In this document: in pieces, positions 8,614-16,833 of the stretch
How positions within the stretch are numbered: the first letter of the stretch is position 1
Layout of the letters: each line of letters opens with the position of its first letter
NCBI GenBank assembly: GCA_050951585.1
Contig: JBMNJI010000016.1
Span: forward strand, 1-57,916
Reading direction: 5' to 3'
Source: UBA3937 sp050951585
Lineage (GTDB): Bacteria > Bacillota > Peptococcia > DRI-13 > DTU073
Length of the DNA: 57,916 nt
Position numbers and translations under genes: made by a program
The notes under the pieces: model-generated
What the model was told of the DNA's origin: nothing
What the model saw: only the letters and a program-made list of their open reading frames with translations
The model's database searches: none

Positions 8614-9480
8614 CTACGCTTCGTCCTTTTTGATGATGACCTCTTGCGTATATGGCCTTTTGATCCCTTCCTGCTCAAAAGCTTCTTTAATCCTTTTGCG
8701 TAATTCCCTTTCGATTCCCCATTGTTCCATCGGCACAGTTTCCGCGGTAATTCTCACGACTACTTTCGACTGGTCCATCTCGGTTACGCCGATTACCTTG
8801 GGCCCCATCGTCAGGATCGCCGGAAAATCATTTCTGATGCCCTGGCAAACCTTTTCCAGCACCTGCAACACCCGATCAAGATTCTCCTGATAACTAACCC
8901 CAACTTCGACCAGGGCCCGCAGGCTCCCCCGATGATAATTTGTCACGAGCCCAATACTGCCATTGGGAATAATATGGAGCTGGCCTCCCCAATCGCGGAG
9001 CTTGGTGATCCGTAACCCTACTTCCTCAACGACACCGCCAATGCCTTGAATTTCGATATATTCTCCGACGGAAAACTGATCTTCAAAAAGAATAAAAAAC
9101 CCCGTAATAATATCCTTGACAAGATTTTGCGCACCAAACCCCACTGCCAGCCCTAGAATTCCGGCGGCGGAAAGAACGGCCATAATCGGTACGCCCAGCC
9201 CATCTAAAATAGTAATCGCAGCCAAAAAAAAGAAAACGTACCTAACCACGCTTTTTAAGAGCTTTTTTAAGGTATCGGCTCTGCGGTGATCCGTCCTTCC
9301 CCGCTCCTCCTCTTTGCGGAACCGCACCTGAAAAGTACGCTCAATGATCAATTCCGAAAGATGTATGGCCACGCGTAGTACAATTAGAATAACGACAATC
9401 AACAACGCCTTCCCCAACCAAGCCTCCAATTGTTCTGCCGAAATATTATTCGCCAAGTACGTCGAAATATTGGTCCACAT
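8614..9480 (-). CDS. MscS family small-conductance mechanosensitive channel
   Basis: This 288-residue membrane protein has two or three N-terminal hydrophobic segments (ALLIVVILIVLRVAIHL, VVRYVFFFLAAITIL). They are followed by the pore helix and MscS signature (LSAAGILGLAVGFGAQNLVKDIITGFFILFEDQFSVGEYIEI, cited by its ends LSAAGILGLAVGFGAQ and FSVGEYIEI). The C-terminal beta and alpha/beta cytoplasmic domains follow (LRDWGGQLHIIPNGSI). Channels of this type open under membrane tension and release solutes during osmotic downshock. The start overlaps the upstream HEAT-repeat gene by 35 bp. The nearby c-di-AMP genes also act in osmotic control in other Firmicutes, a possible but unproven link. 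Confidence 0.93.
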   Translation of the reverse strand: MWTNISTYLANNISAEQLEAWLGKALLIVVILIVLRVAIHLSELIIERTFQVRFRKEEERGRTDHRRADTLKKLLKSVVRYVFFFLAAITILDGLGVPIMAVLSAAGILGLAVGFGAQNLVKDIITGFFILFEDQFSVGEYIEIQGIGGVVEEVGLRITKLRDWGGQLHIIPNGSIGLVTNYHRGSLRALVEVGVSYQENLDRVLQVLEKVCQGIRNDFPAILTMGPKVIGVTEMDQSKVVVRITAETVPMEQWGIERELRKRIKEAFEQEGIKRPYTQEVIIKKDEA

Positions 9481-10351
9481 CTTGTTTTACTTCCCTCTTT
9501 CCACTTTTCTGCCCCCATCTTTGCACAAAGGCAGCAGCTTCTTTCCGAACCCAGGGATCCTCATCATTAACAAAAGGAACAATCATTTCTAAAGCTTCGC
9601 CCGCGTCGATCTTCGTCAAAACGTCCATCGCCTTTGTCCGGATTTGCCAGGTGGGGTCGCTCAGGTTAAGGGCTACTTCCTCCCACAAGTCACGGCATCT
9701 CAATGTTGAAACCGCTTGCAAAGCCGCTTTTTTCAAATTAGTGTTCTCGCTTAAAAGAGCGGGAGCCAAAAAATGCTTGCACTTCGGATTACGGCTAATG
9801 GCCAGGAGTTCGAGAATTTGCGCCTGAACATCCTCCTTAGCCTGCTTATAAGCGTCAAGCAAGGCATCCTGGGCCAGGTAATCCATCCCTAATAAGACCT
9901 CCCCCGCCCGTGAAACCGGCACCTCCGTCTTGATAAACTTTTCCATCACCGCCGGCACTACTAAACGGGGCGTATGATTCATTAGGGCCGCGGCCGCAAT
10001 AAGTTGAATTTCCTCATGCTTGTCATTTAATAGCCCTACTAAAATATCCACTATTTCTCTGGACGGAAAATAACTCAGACACTCTACGACGATGTCCATG
10101 TCCTCCCGCTTTTCAAGTAAACCGACGATTTTTTCCGTTTGCTCCGCAAAAAAACAACGAACCAAATTACGACTTTTCGTCTTATCATCAATCAACGGTA
10201 AAAGTCGTTTGGTTAGGGCCCACCGCTCCTCAAAATTAAAATGCTGCAGTTTGTTTTTTAACTCCGGAGAAAGAGCAGGGGGACTTTCTTTTATTTCCTT
10301 TTCAATGAGATGCAGTTGCGGAACTTTCTTTCCAAAAGAGAACCAAGCCAC
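9446..10351 (-). CDS. HEAT-repeat protein
   Basis: This 301-residue protein is almost entirely alpha-helical and built of HEAT-like repeats. Examples are DIVVECLSYFPSREIVDILV, then LNDKHEEIQLIAAAALMNH, then LSDPTWQIRTKAMDVLTKID and VNDEDPWVRKEAAAFVQRWG. The D-x-x-W-x-V/I-R pattern near the C-terminus is typical of PBS-lyase type HEAT repeats. No signal peptide is seen, although the N-terminus (MAWFSFGKK) is slightly amphipathic and could touch the membrane. The gene ends inside the mscS start, so the two are probably co-translated. Function is unknown; such proteins are usually scaffolds. Confidence 0.8.
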   Translation of the reverse strand: MAWFSFGKKVPQLHLIEKEIKESPPALSPELKNKLQHFNFEERWALTKRLLPLIDDKTKSRNLVRCFFAEQTEKIVGLLEKREDMDIVVECLSYFPSREIVDILVGLLNDKHEEIQLIAAAALMNHTPRLVVPAVMEKFIKTEVPVSRAGEVLLGMDYLAQDALLDAYKQAKEDVQAQILELLAISRNPKCKHFLAPALLSENTNLKKAALQAVSTLRCRDLWEEVALNLSDPTWQIRTKAMDVLTKIDAGEALEMIVPFVNDEDPWVRKEAAAFVQRWGQKSGKREVKQDVDQYFDVLGE

Positions 10352-10369
10352 AATATAACCTCCTGTTTT

Positions 10370-11104
10370 CTATAACCAGGGGACTAATAATTCCCCCATT
10401 ATTATCGAATTTAACATGGTTAAGAAGCGTACCAGACCCGCATCATGAACCGTATTGGCAACAGCCATATAAAAAGAAGGTTCTGTAAAGCCGATCAATT
10501 CCAAGAACGGATAAATCATCCCAAAGATGACCATGCTGATAAAGAGGGAATGACAGATTCCGATGCCTAGCCCCCCAACCTTATTCATAGTATCCCCCAG
10601 GCTGATTTGAATCGCATCAATTAAGAAATGAGACAAGAAAAAAGCCACCTTATAGATGATGAACCATAAAACAACAAAAATCACGGTCTTCATGGCTATC
10701 TCCGTCATAAAACTATTTGTTACTTCGCCTAAAGTAGTCGTAGCGTTAAGCATAAACTCTTCACTCAAATTTAAAATATACTTTAATAATTGCACTTTTA
10801 ATTCAACAGAAAAATTTATCTTATCCATATAGGCGCCAATGTCCGGCAAGGACAATGTACCAATATTGGTTTGACTGATTTGGGCAGGCATAACAAAATT
10901 TTCGGTAATAAAAAGCTCAAAATGTTGCAACAAAGAAAATTTGGCATCCACCCACTCGGCGAGCACAGAGTTATATTTAATTGCGGCAAATAACCCGATT
11001 ATACTACTTAAAAAAGCGAAGCAACTATTTAATAAACCTTTGTTAATACTGTCTATAACCACTAAAAGCAATATAACCAGAAAGATTAAATCAAACAGGT
11101 TCAT
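10370..11104 (-). CDS. CvpA-like membrane protein
   Basis: A 244-residue integral membrane protein beginning MNLFDLIFLVILLLVVIDSI, then KGLLNSCFAFLSSIIGLFAA. This double-helix start with a conserved Asn/Lys-Gly turn matches the CvpA (colicin V production) family. Two more hydrophobic stretches lie at about 140-165 and 190-215, separated by an extracytoplasmic loop of about 85 residues. CvpA-family proteins are poorly understood envelope proteins. The start has ribosome site aggtgag. It lies 18 bp upstream of the HEAT-repeat gene in the same direction and is probably in one operon with it. Confidence 0.7.
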   Translation of the reverse strand: MNLFDLIFLVILLLVVIDSINKGLLNSCFAFLSSIIGLFAAIKYNSVLAEWVDAKFSLLQHFELFITENFVMPAQISQTNIGTLSLPDIGAYMDKINFSVELKVQLLKYILNLSEEFMLNATTTLGEVTNSFMTEIAMKTVIFVVLWFIIYKVAFFLSHFLIDAIQISLGDTMNKVGGLGIGICHSLFISMVIFGMIYPFLELIGFTEPSFYMAVANTVHDAGLVRFLTMLNSIIMGELLVPWL

Positions 11105-11140
11105 CTTGTCTCACCTACCATTCTACTAAATTCGCCGCAA

Positions 11141-11791
11141 CTAGAATTTTTCCTTCATCCCCGGGTTTTCTTTAATAAGCTTTTTTAATCTTTCCCGGGC
11201 ATAACGTGTCCCCACGATATTTAAGACATCATTGGCCTGCAACTCCATGCTGGCCGGCGGCGAATATATCTCCTGCCCATCTCGGTTAATATTGACAATC
11301 GTCGTTTCCGTCAGATGCCTGAAATCAATATCGGCAATCGTTTTACCGATCATCCAGGAATCCCCCGGCAAAACGACCTCTTCAATTTGTTGCAGGATCG
11401 ACGTTTTCTGAAAAGAATACTCCAGTAATTTCGCCAACTCCTGTTCTAATTGATTATCTATTTCACTACGCTTATTCATCAGGTCATTTACTTTATTCCG
11501 CAAATGCAAAATTTCCTGACGGTTATTGTATTCCTCTAAGTATTCCCGGGCGAGGCTGCTTGATTTGATGATAATCCCGCTGCCGGTAATGGCTTCTACC
11601 ACTCCGATGTTTTGCAAAAGAGCAATACTGCGCCGAATTGTTTCCGGGGATACATTATACGTTCCGGCCAATAAGGAACGCCCTGATAATTTCTGCCCTT
11701 CCTGAAAATCCCCGCGCACGATTTTTTGCGCAATATCAATGGCGATATGTTCATACCGTGCCTGCCCGAGCTCTGTGCGTTGTTGTCCCAT
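11141..11791 (-). CDS. GntR-type regulator with C-terminal RCK_C (TrkA-C) domain, BusR-like
   Basis: This 216-residue protein has a GntR winged helix at about 8-75 (YEHIAIDIAQKIVRGDFQEG, then LAGTYNVSPETIRRSIALLQ). A coiled-coil segment follows at about 85-130 (LHLRNKVNDLMNKRSEIDNQ). The C-terminal RCK_C/TrkA-C domain is at about 135-205 (WMIGKTIADIDFRHLTETTI to VLNIVGTRYARERLKKLI). This is the architecture of BusR, a repressor of osmolyte uptake that binds c-di-AMP through its RCK_C domain in Lactococcus and Streptococcus. The link to c-di-AMP here is inference, strengthened by gdpP at 2102-3931. Targets are unknown; the downstream cvpA-like, HEAT and mscS genes are candidates. Confidence 0.85.
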   Translation of the reverse strand: MGQQRTELGQARYEHIAIDIAQKIVRGDFQEGQKLSGRSLLAGTYNVSPETIRRSIALLQNIGVVEAITGSGIIIKSSSLAREYLEEYNNRQEILHLRNKVNDLMNKRSEIDNQLEQELAKLLEYSFQKTSILQQIEEVVLPGDSWMIGKTIADIDFRHLTETTIVNINRDGQEIYSPPASMELQANDVLNIVGTRYARERLKKLIKENPGMKEKF

Positions 11792-11940
11792 TATCTACAA
11801 GATCCCTCCCATGCGTATTCGTCCTTATTTTACCAATTGATACTGCTGAGAGCAAGCCCCGAAGCCTATCCGCTAATGAATTTTTGGAAAAATTTCTGTT
11901 TCCTGGTTCAGTTTACTGATCGGCTGATCAGCTCATCAGC

Positions 11941-13890
11941 TTATCGGCTTACTTGCCCCTCTTTTCCCCCGTAGCAGGCAGAGATTTTCACCGGAGCAAG
12001 CCCGTTGATAAACATCACTGTGCCCTGCTTACTGACAACCGCCACATTTTTATTACTAGTATTCCATACTGCTTCATTGGTAACATCTTTACTGACCCCA
12101 TTATTATAATATGCTACCGCTCTCAGCTGATTCGCACCTGTCTGTAAAGTTCCTTCAATCACTAACCGCTCTACTCTCGGCAAGAGATCCTCCGGACAAA
12201 CCTCAATCTCCAACGTATCTCTTAAGCCGAAGCCCTGAGCGGTGATGACCGCAGTGCCAATCCTGCCGGTAAAAGTCACCAATCCTTTATTCACCGTGAC
12301 CACCTGCGCTTGAGAGGAGCGCCAAATTAACTGCGCCGTGACATCCCTTGTGCTTCCATCTCCCTGGATGGCCAGGGCGGTTAATTGCACGGGACTAAAA
12401 CTGAACGGCACCCGGTGTTGGATAATTCTAAGCTGATAGATTCTACCGTTATTGTAGCCGGGCACCCCATTTGTGTATCCGGAAATAGTCTCGGTTATTC
12501 CTTGAAAACCGGCCATCAGTTCCAGTCGGCCGGGAGCGGGTGATAAATAAACGGCTTGATCGTAGACAGTGACTGTATCCGGTGTTAAGCTTCTCCAGGT
12601 CACATGCCCGGTAACGTCGCGCCTCTCCCCATTGCTGTATATACAGAGGACCTCTGATTGGAACAGGCCGTCCTTATTTTTATCATTGAGGGGATTATGC
12701 ATAATATATAATCTTTTCGGCACCGGTTTTTCCATAACAGGCACTTCTACCGTAAGCGAATCCGCGACAACGGTGCTTCCCAGACCTTGCCCTGAGGCGG
12801 TTACCGTCAACGTCCCGGATTCACCGGTGAAGGTCAGTTGGCCATCGGCACTAATCGTGGCGATTTTACTGTCACTGACTGTCCAATTCAAACCGCTGCT
12901 CTGGATAATTTCGGTTCCATCATTGTATGTAGCTGTCACGGATAAAGGGATTTTGATGCCGACCCAGGCGGGAGTATAATTCAAGCTCTGATTGATCGCT
13001 ACTTTGGAAAGAAACCGATCTACTTTCACGATGGTCTCATAGGTATATCCGCCATAGATCACTTTGATTGTGGTGATCCCGGCCTGCCCGGTAAAGGTTA
13101 TTTCGCCGGCTCTGTTAATCCTGGCCACATCAGGGTTGCTGGAATACCAATCGGCACTTTCATTGGCGATGACTTCCTCGCTGTCGTCTGTCATGATGGC
13201 GCACAAAGTCAAGGCTTGCTTCTCCGCCGAATAAGCTATTTCTTCCTTGATCTTAATCCCTTTGCGCCAAGCCGTAGCCTCTTTTTCGGTATCCACCCTT
13301 TCTTTAACCTCATCGTGAAAGGCGCCGGCAACAGCCTTGATGGTCACTGACCCTTCCTCCCCGGTAAAGGTCACCACGCCTTGACTATTGACCCACGCCA
13401 CCCAGGGGTTAGAAGTTGACCATGTTACGTCATCCTCCGCCCCAAAATAGCGCTCAGTCCCATCACTGAAACGCCCCTTGGCCAAAAGCCGGTAGGGATT
13501 TGTGCTATAAACCAGTTGCGTCTCAATATCCAGACTTTTGACCCATGGCTTTACGGCAATTGTCTTAGCTGCACTTGCCTCACCCTTGCGCACAGCAATA
13601 GTAACAAAACCGCCTCTGCCGGTAAAGCGTACCGTACCCGCGGCATTGACAGTAGCAATGTCGGTATCGGAGCTTGTCCAAATCAGGCCTTCCGTGACCT
13701 GTTGTTTGGCTCCGTTGGCGAAAACACCGGTAACCGTCAGATGATTTGCTTTATCACCCGGCACCAGCTCCTCATTGATTTGGAGAGCAAGTGGATTTGT
13801 TGCGGCTGCCTCTGCAATCGGAGCATAAGGCAGGAAGAGAAATGTGAAAAATGAAACTATAAGCGATAATATTAGACAGCGATTCGTCAT
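11941..13890 (-). CDS. Secreted protein with seven Big_2-type Ig-like repeats
   Basis: This 649-residue protein has a clear signal peptide (CLILSLIVSFFTFLFLPY then AEAAA, cleavage near residue 30). The rest is a chain of seven bacterial Ig-like domains of the Big_2 type. Each carries a W-x-S-x-(N/D)-x-x-(I/V)-A-x-(V/I) motif followed by G-x-(V/I)-x-FTG and G-x-x-T-(I/V). Examples are WTSSDTDIATVNAAGTVRFT, WSTSNPWVAWVNSQG and WYSSNPDVARINRAGEITFT. Repeat five (WRSLTPDTVTVYDQ) is the most degenerate and repeat seven ends VMFINGLAPVKISA. There is no sortase motif or SLH domain, so it is probably secreted or held by partners. Cell-surface or adhesive roles are usual for such proteins. Confidence 0.85.
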   Translation of the reverse strand: MTNRCLILSLIVSFFTFLFLPYAPIAEAAATNPLALQINEELVPGDKANHLTVTGVFANGAKQQVTEGLIWTSSDTDIATVNAAGTVRFTGRGGFVTIAVRKGEASAAKTIAVKPWVKSLDIETQLVYSTNPYRLLAKGRFSDGTERYFGAEDDVTWSTSNPWVAWVNSQGVVTFTGEEGSVTIKAVAGAFHDEVKERVDTEKEATAWRKGIKIKEEIAYSAEKQALTLCAIMTDDSEEVIANESADWYSSNPDVARINRAGEITFTGQAGITTIKVIYGGYTYETIVKVDRFLSKVAINQSLNYTPAWVGIKIPLSVTATYNDGTEIIQSSGLNWTVSDSKIATISADGQLTFTGESGTLTVTASGQGLGSTVVADSLTVEVPVMEKPVPKRLYIMHNPLNDKNKDGLFQSEVLCIYSNGERRDVTGHVTWRSLTPDTVTVYDQAVYLSPAPGRLELMAGFQGITETISGYTNGVPGYNNGRIYQLRIIQHRVPFSFSPVQLTALAIQGDGSTRDVTAQLIWRSSQAQVVTVNKGLVTFTGRIGTAVITAQGFGLRDTLEIEVCPEDLLPRVERLVIEGTLQTGANQLRAVAYYNNGVSKDVTNEAVWNTSNKNVAVVSKQGTVMFINGLAPVKISACYGGKEGQVSR

Positions 13891-14057
13891 TTTACCCTCT
13901 CCTACCGACTTTTTATTTGTTTCATATTTTAATTATAGCTTATTTCCATATTTATGATAGTACTTTTTCTATCAAGAAATGACATACTAATCGTAACTGC
14001 TTTTCTTGCTCATTTTTTTAGCTCTCACTTTTTTGCTCATTTAAACTGGCGAGGGAG

Positions 14058-14270
14058 GTGAACCGTATTTTGTGGCGCAGATCATTTAACAGCAGGGACC
14101 GCGTGGCACGCCTGGTTGGAGGCGCAATTATCACCGGCATCGCCTTATCAGGAGGGTTGCGGACCATGCCGGGAAAAGCCTTTGTCACAACGCTGGGGGC
14201 GGCTGCTCTTTTTGAGGGCATCATGAACCGGCATATTACGGAATACTTTAATATGAATAAGCTTATGTAA
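14058..14270 (+). CDS. Small membrane protein, DUF2892-like
   Basis: A 70-residue protein with an N-terminal arginine-rich stretch (SFNSRDRVARLVGGAII) and two short hydrophobic segments (GGAIITGIALSGGL, FVTTLGAAALFEGIM). The R-x-x-R-x-x-x-G pattern resembles the YgaP-like transmembrane DUF2892 family. The upstream sequence gagggaggtgaaccgt gives a good ribosome site. It runs against the local replication direction and has its own terminator at 14292-14361. Function is unknown and the family assignment is moderate. Confidence 0.55.
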   Translation: MNRILWRRSFNSRDRVARLVGGAIITGIALSGGLRTMPGKAFVTTLGAAALFEGIMNRHITEYFNMNKLM

Positions 14271-14291
14271 CATAATCGTGCTCATTTAAAG

Positions 14292-14361
14292 AAAACCACC
14301 AGTCAAAATCATGCTCCTTACTATCATCTTGCTTCCATGATTTTGAGGCAGTGGTTTTTTG
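14292..14361 (+). terminator. Intrinsic terminator after the DUF2892-like gene
   Basis: A long interrupted stem is formed by aaaaccac (14292-14299) with gtggttttt (14351-14359) and tcaaaatcatg (14303-14313) with catgattttga (14336-14346). The second arm runs directly into a T-run on plus. It separates the small membrane protein gene from alr. Confidence 0.75.
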
Positions 14362-14447
14362 CCTTCAATAATTGATGTATCTTCCGGTCGTTAGTGTGGT
14401 AAAATTAATTATTATTAATAATAATACGAATACTGGGGGGGGTTTTT

Positions 14448-15569
14448 GTGATCAAGTTATGGGGCGCCAAAATGGAAGTGAATGTAGATCATATTATCCA
14501 TAATATAACGGCAATTCAGCAGTATCTTGGCCCGGGAGTGGAGATCATCCCCGTCATCAAAGATAATGGTTATGGCACAAAGATTAACGACCGCCTGGAC
14601 ATCTTTACAAAAACCAAAACAAAAATGGTCGCGGTGGCCATCGTTGATGAAGGAGTATATTTACGGGAATGCGGCTATAACGGAGATATTTTTGTCCTGA
14701 ATCAACCCCTTGAGGCCGAAATTCCGGCTATCGCCAGGTACAAATTAATTATGGGGATCGGGGCGATTAGTTTTCTGAACAAATTGGGCCAATACCCAAA
14801 CCATACCTTTAAAATACATATGGAGATCGGCACAGGCATGGGGAGAACCGGGATCAATCCCAACAGAGCCCTGGAATATCTGCAGGAAGCGCAGAAATAC
14901 CCGAACATCATCATCGATGGCATCTACACCCATTTTTCGTCCAGCGATTGTGATGAGGAATACACCAGAGCACAGATTAATTCCTTTAATCGGGCTTTAG
15001 CCGCGGTGCAAGATAAGCTACCGCATTTAAGATATATTCATTGCTGCAATTCAGCCGGCATTATCAACTTCCCCGAAGCCCATTTTAATGCCGTACGACC
15101 GGGCTTGTTGCTCTATGGCTATTATCCGACGGAAGAATTAAGGTCGAGAATCACCGTCAAGCCGGTCATTAAACTAAAATCAAAAATTTCCTTTATCAAA
15201 GAAGTAAAAGAGGGCATCAGTATCGGCTATGGACGCAGTTATATCACCTCCCGAACAACGAAGGTCGCCACCGTCCCCTTAGGCTATGCCGATGGCATCA
15301 GGAGAAGCCTTTCCAATAAAGGGCAGGTGGTGATTAACGGCCAACTGGCACCGATTATCGGCACGATCTGTATGGATTGCTTTATGGTGGATGTGACAGA
15401 TTTAGCGCATGTCCAGGTAGAAGATGATGTTTTTATCTGGGATAACGAAAAAATTACGGTTGAGGATATTGCCAACCTTTACGGCACCATTAATTATGAG
15501 GTCATTTCCACGATTTCCGACCGGGTCATCCGCGAATATATCTCCGCGGAAAACGGCGAAACTACCTAA
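14448..15569 (+). CDS. alr: Alanine racemase family protein
   Basis: This 373-residue PLP enzyme interconverts L- and D-alanine for peptidoglycan. The PLP lysine is Lys38 in PVIKDNGYG, a variant of the usual VKADAYGHG. The second catalytic site is the tyrosine in SIGYGRSY. Other landmarks are EIGTGMGRTGI, HCCNSAGIINF, AVRPGLLLYG and GTICMDCFMVDVT. The start is GTG at 14448 after a gggggggg ribosome site. The gene runs against the replication direction and has its own terminator. The unusual KDNGYG motif is also found in VanT-like serine/alanine racemase domains, so substrate could be Ala or Ser. Confidence 0.9.
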   Translation: MIKLWGAKMEVNVDHIIHNITAIQQYLGPGVEIIPVIKDNGYGTKINDRLDIFTKTKTKMVAVAIVDEGVYLRECGYNGDIFVLNQPLEAEIPAIARYKLIMGIGAISFLNKLGQYPNHTFKIHMEIGTGMGRTGINPNRALEYLQEAQKYPNIIIDGIYTHFSSSDCDEEYTRAQINSFNRALAAVQDKLPHLRYIHCCNSAGIINFPEAHFNAVRPGLLLYGYYPTEELRSRITVKPVIKLKSKISFIKEVKEGISIGYGRSYITSRTTKVATVPLGYADGIRRSLSNKGQVVINGQLAPIIGTICMDCFMVDVTDLAHVQVEDDVFIWDNEKITVEDIANLYGTINYEVISTISDRVIREYISAENGETT

Positions 15570-15603
15570 GTATTAAATTTATCCTTATCTGATCTGCCAA
15601 AAA

Positions 15604-15646
15604 AGCCTGTACTCAAGCAATACTTTGCATGAATACAGGCATTTTT
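15604..15646 (+). terminator. Intrinsic terminator after alr
   Basis: The stem pairs gcctgt-a-ctc (from 15605) with gaatacaggc (to 15640) and is followed by atttttat on plus. A run of A on the other side means it could also stop minus-strand transcription coming from tRNA-fMet. Confidence 0.75.
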
Positions 15647-15650
15647 ATCT

Positions 15651-15726
<76 letters not shown>

Positions 15727-15774
15727 TCAACATTTATCAGTATAACACATTAGGCCGTTAAAGGAAACCCTTTG

Positions 15775-16635
15775 TCAGGAATTACCATCCTTCGTTAAAT
15801 AAGCTAACCCCAATGTCCCCGGCCCGACATGCAGTCCGATGACCGGTCCGATGGGACTGATCAGGATTTCCTTCTCCGTTTTATTGCGCAGTTCTTGCAG
15901 TAATAACTGCTCACATTCCACAGGGCAATTAATATGATGAACGGCTATTTCTTCGATCCCGCAGGTTTGATAATCCTCTTCAAAAACCTGTAACATATGC
16001 TTTACCGCTTTTTCAAAAGTTCTTACTTTTGCATATACACTCACGGGTCCCGTTACCGTTAAAATCGGTTTCACTTGCAGAATCGTCCCTAATAGCGAGG
16101 CCGCTTCCCCGATCCGGCCCCCTCTTTTTAGATATTCCAGTGTGCGGGGAATAAAAAACAGTTTGCTTCTTGAAAAAGCCGAATTGGCTTTCTCTATTAC
16201 CTCTTCTAAAGAAGCTCCCTCCTTAGCGGCGCGGGCAGCCGACAAAGCAATCAACCCCAATTGGGCGACCGTTGCCCGTGAATCAATGATTTCGATGCGT
16301 GCCTCGGGTATTTCCTCCAAAACCATCTTCCGGGCCTGCATTGCTGAGGAATATGTTCCGCTGAGATCAGAGGAAATCAAGATGCTTAATACCTCATGTC
16401 CTTGTTTAACCAGCCGTAGAAAATTATCGTAAAAAACCAGTGGCGAAGGCTGAGAAGAGGTAGGCATTTCCTTGTGCCCCTCAATCATTTTATAAAATTC
16501 CTCATTTGATAATTCTGTCTCTATAAATGAACCATTCTCTAAATTCACCGTCATCGATATTTCTGTAATATCCAGCTCTTTCAGGATATTACGGTTAAGA
16601 TAAGCTGTACTGTCAGTAATAATTTTTACAGCCAC
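15775..16635 (-). CDS. DegV family protein
   Basis: The 286-residue protein is a DegV/FakB-type lipid-binding protein. Members bind a fatty acid and present it to the kinase FakA. Landmarks are the N-terminal VKIITDSTAYLNR, the TSSQPSP motif (about residue 58-64), ISSDLSGTYSSA and the C-terminal GPVIGLHVGPGTLGLAYL. Length is normal. It lies between tRNA-fMet and tRNA-Sec on the same strand. No fakA homologue is seen in the window. Confidence 0.93.
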   Translation of the reverse strand: MAVKIITDSTAYLNRNILKELDITEISMTVNLENGSFIETELSNEEFYKMIEGHKEMPTSSQPSPLVFYDNFLRLVKQGHEVLSILISSDLSGTYSSAMQARKMVLEEIPEARIEIIDSRATVAQLGLIALSAARAAKEGASLEEVIEKANSAFSRSKLFFIPRTLEYLKRGGRIGEAASLLGTILQVKPILTVTGPVSVYAKVRTFEKAVKHMLQVFEEDYQTCGIEEIAVHHINCPVECEQLLLQELRNKTEKEILISPIGPVIGLHVGPGTLGLAYLTKDGNS

Positions 16636-16667
16636 TTTTGTCCCCTCGCTTAGTAAATAATTCTATT

Positions 16668-16764
16668 TGGCGGGAGCGTGTGGGAATCGAACCCACCTAG
16701 CGGTGGAGCACACCGCCACACTGGTTTTGAAGACCAGGCGCAACACCAGTCACAATCCGCCCCC
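16668..16764 (-). tRNA. selC: tRNA-Sec (TCA)
   Basis: The minus strand encodes a 97-nt tRNA with anticodon TCA in loop cttcaaa, a long variable arm (gcggtgtgctccaccgc) and an encoded CCA. The acceptor stem is long (5' gggggcg pairs with 3' cgctccc with one G-T pair). Discriminator G and the extended acceptor are typical of selenocysteine tRNA. It lies about 70 bp downstream of selB on the same strand. Confidence 0.93.
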
Positions 16765-16833
16765 ATGCATATTGATATTAGGCAAAATTAAGTATAGCTA
16801 CTTTATTTATTATAACATATATTTGTCCGCTTC

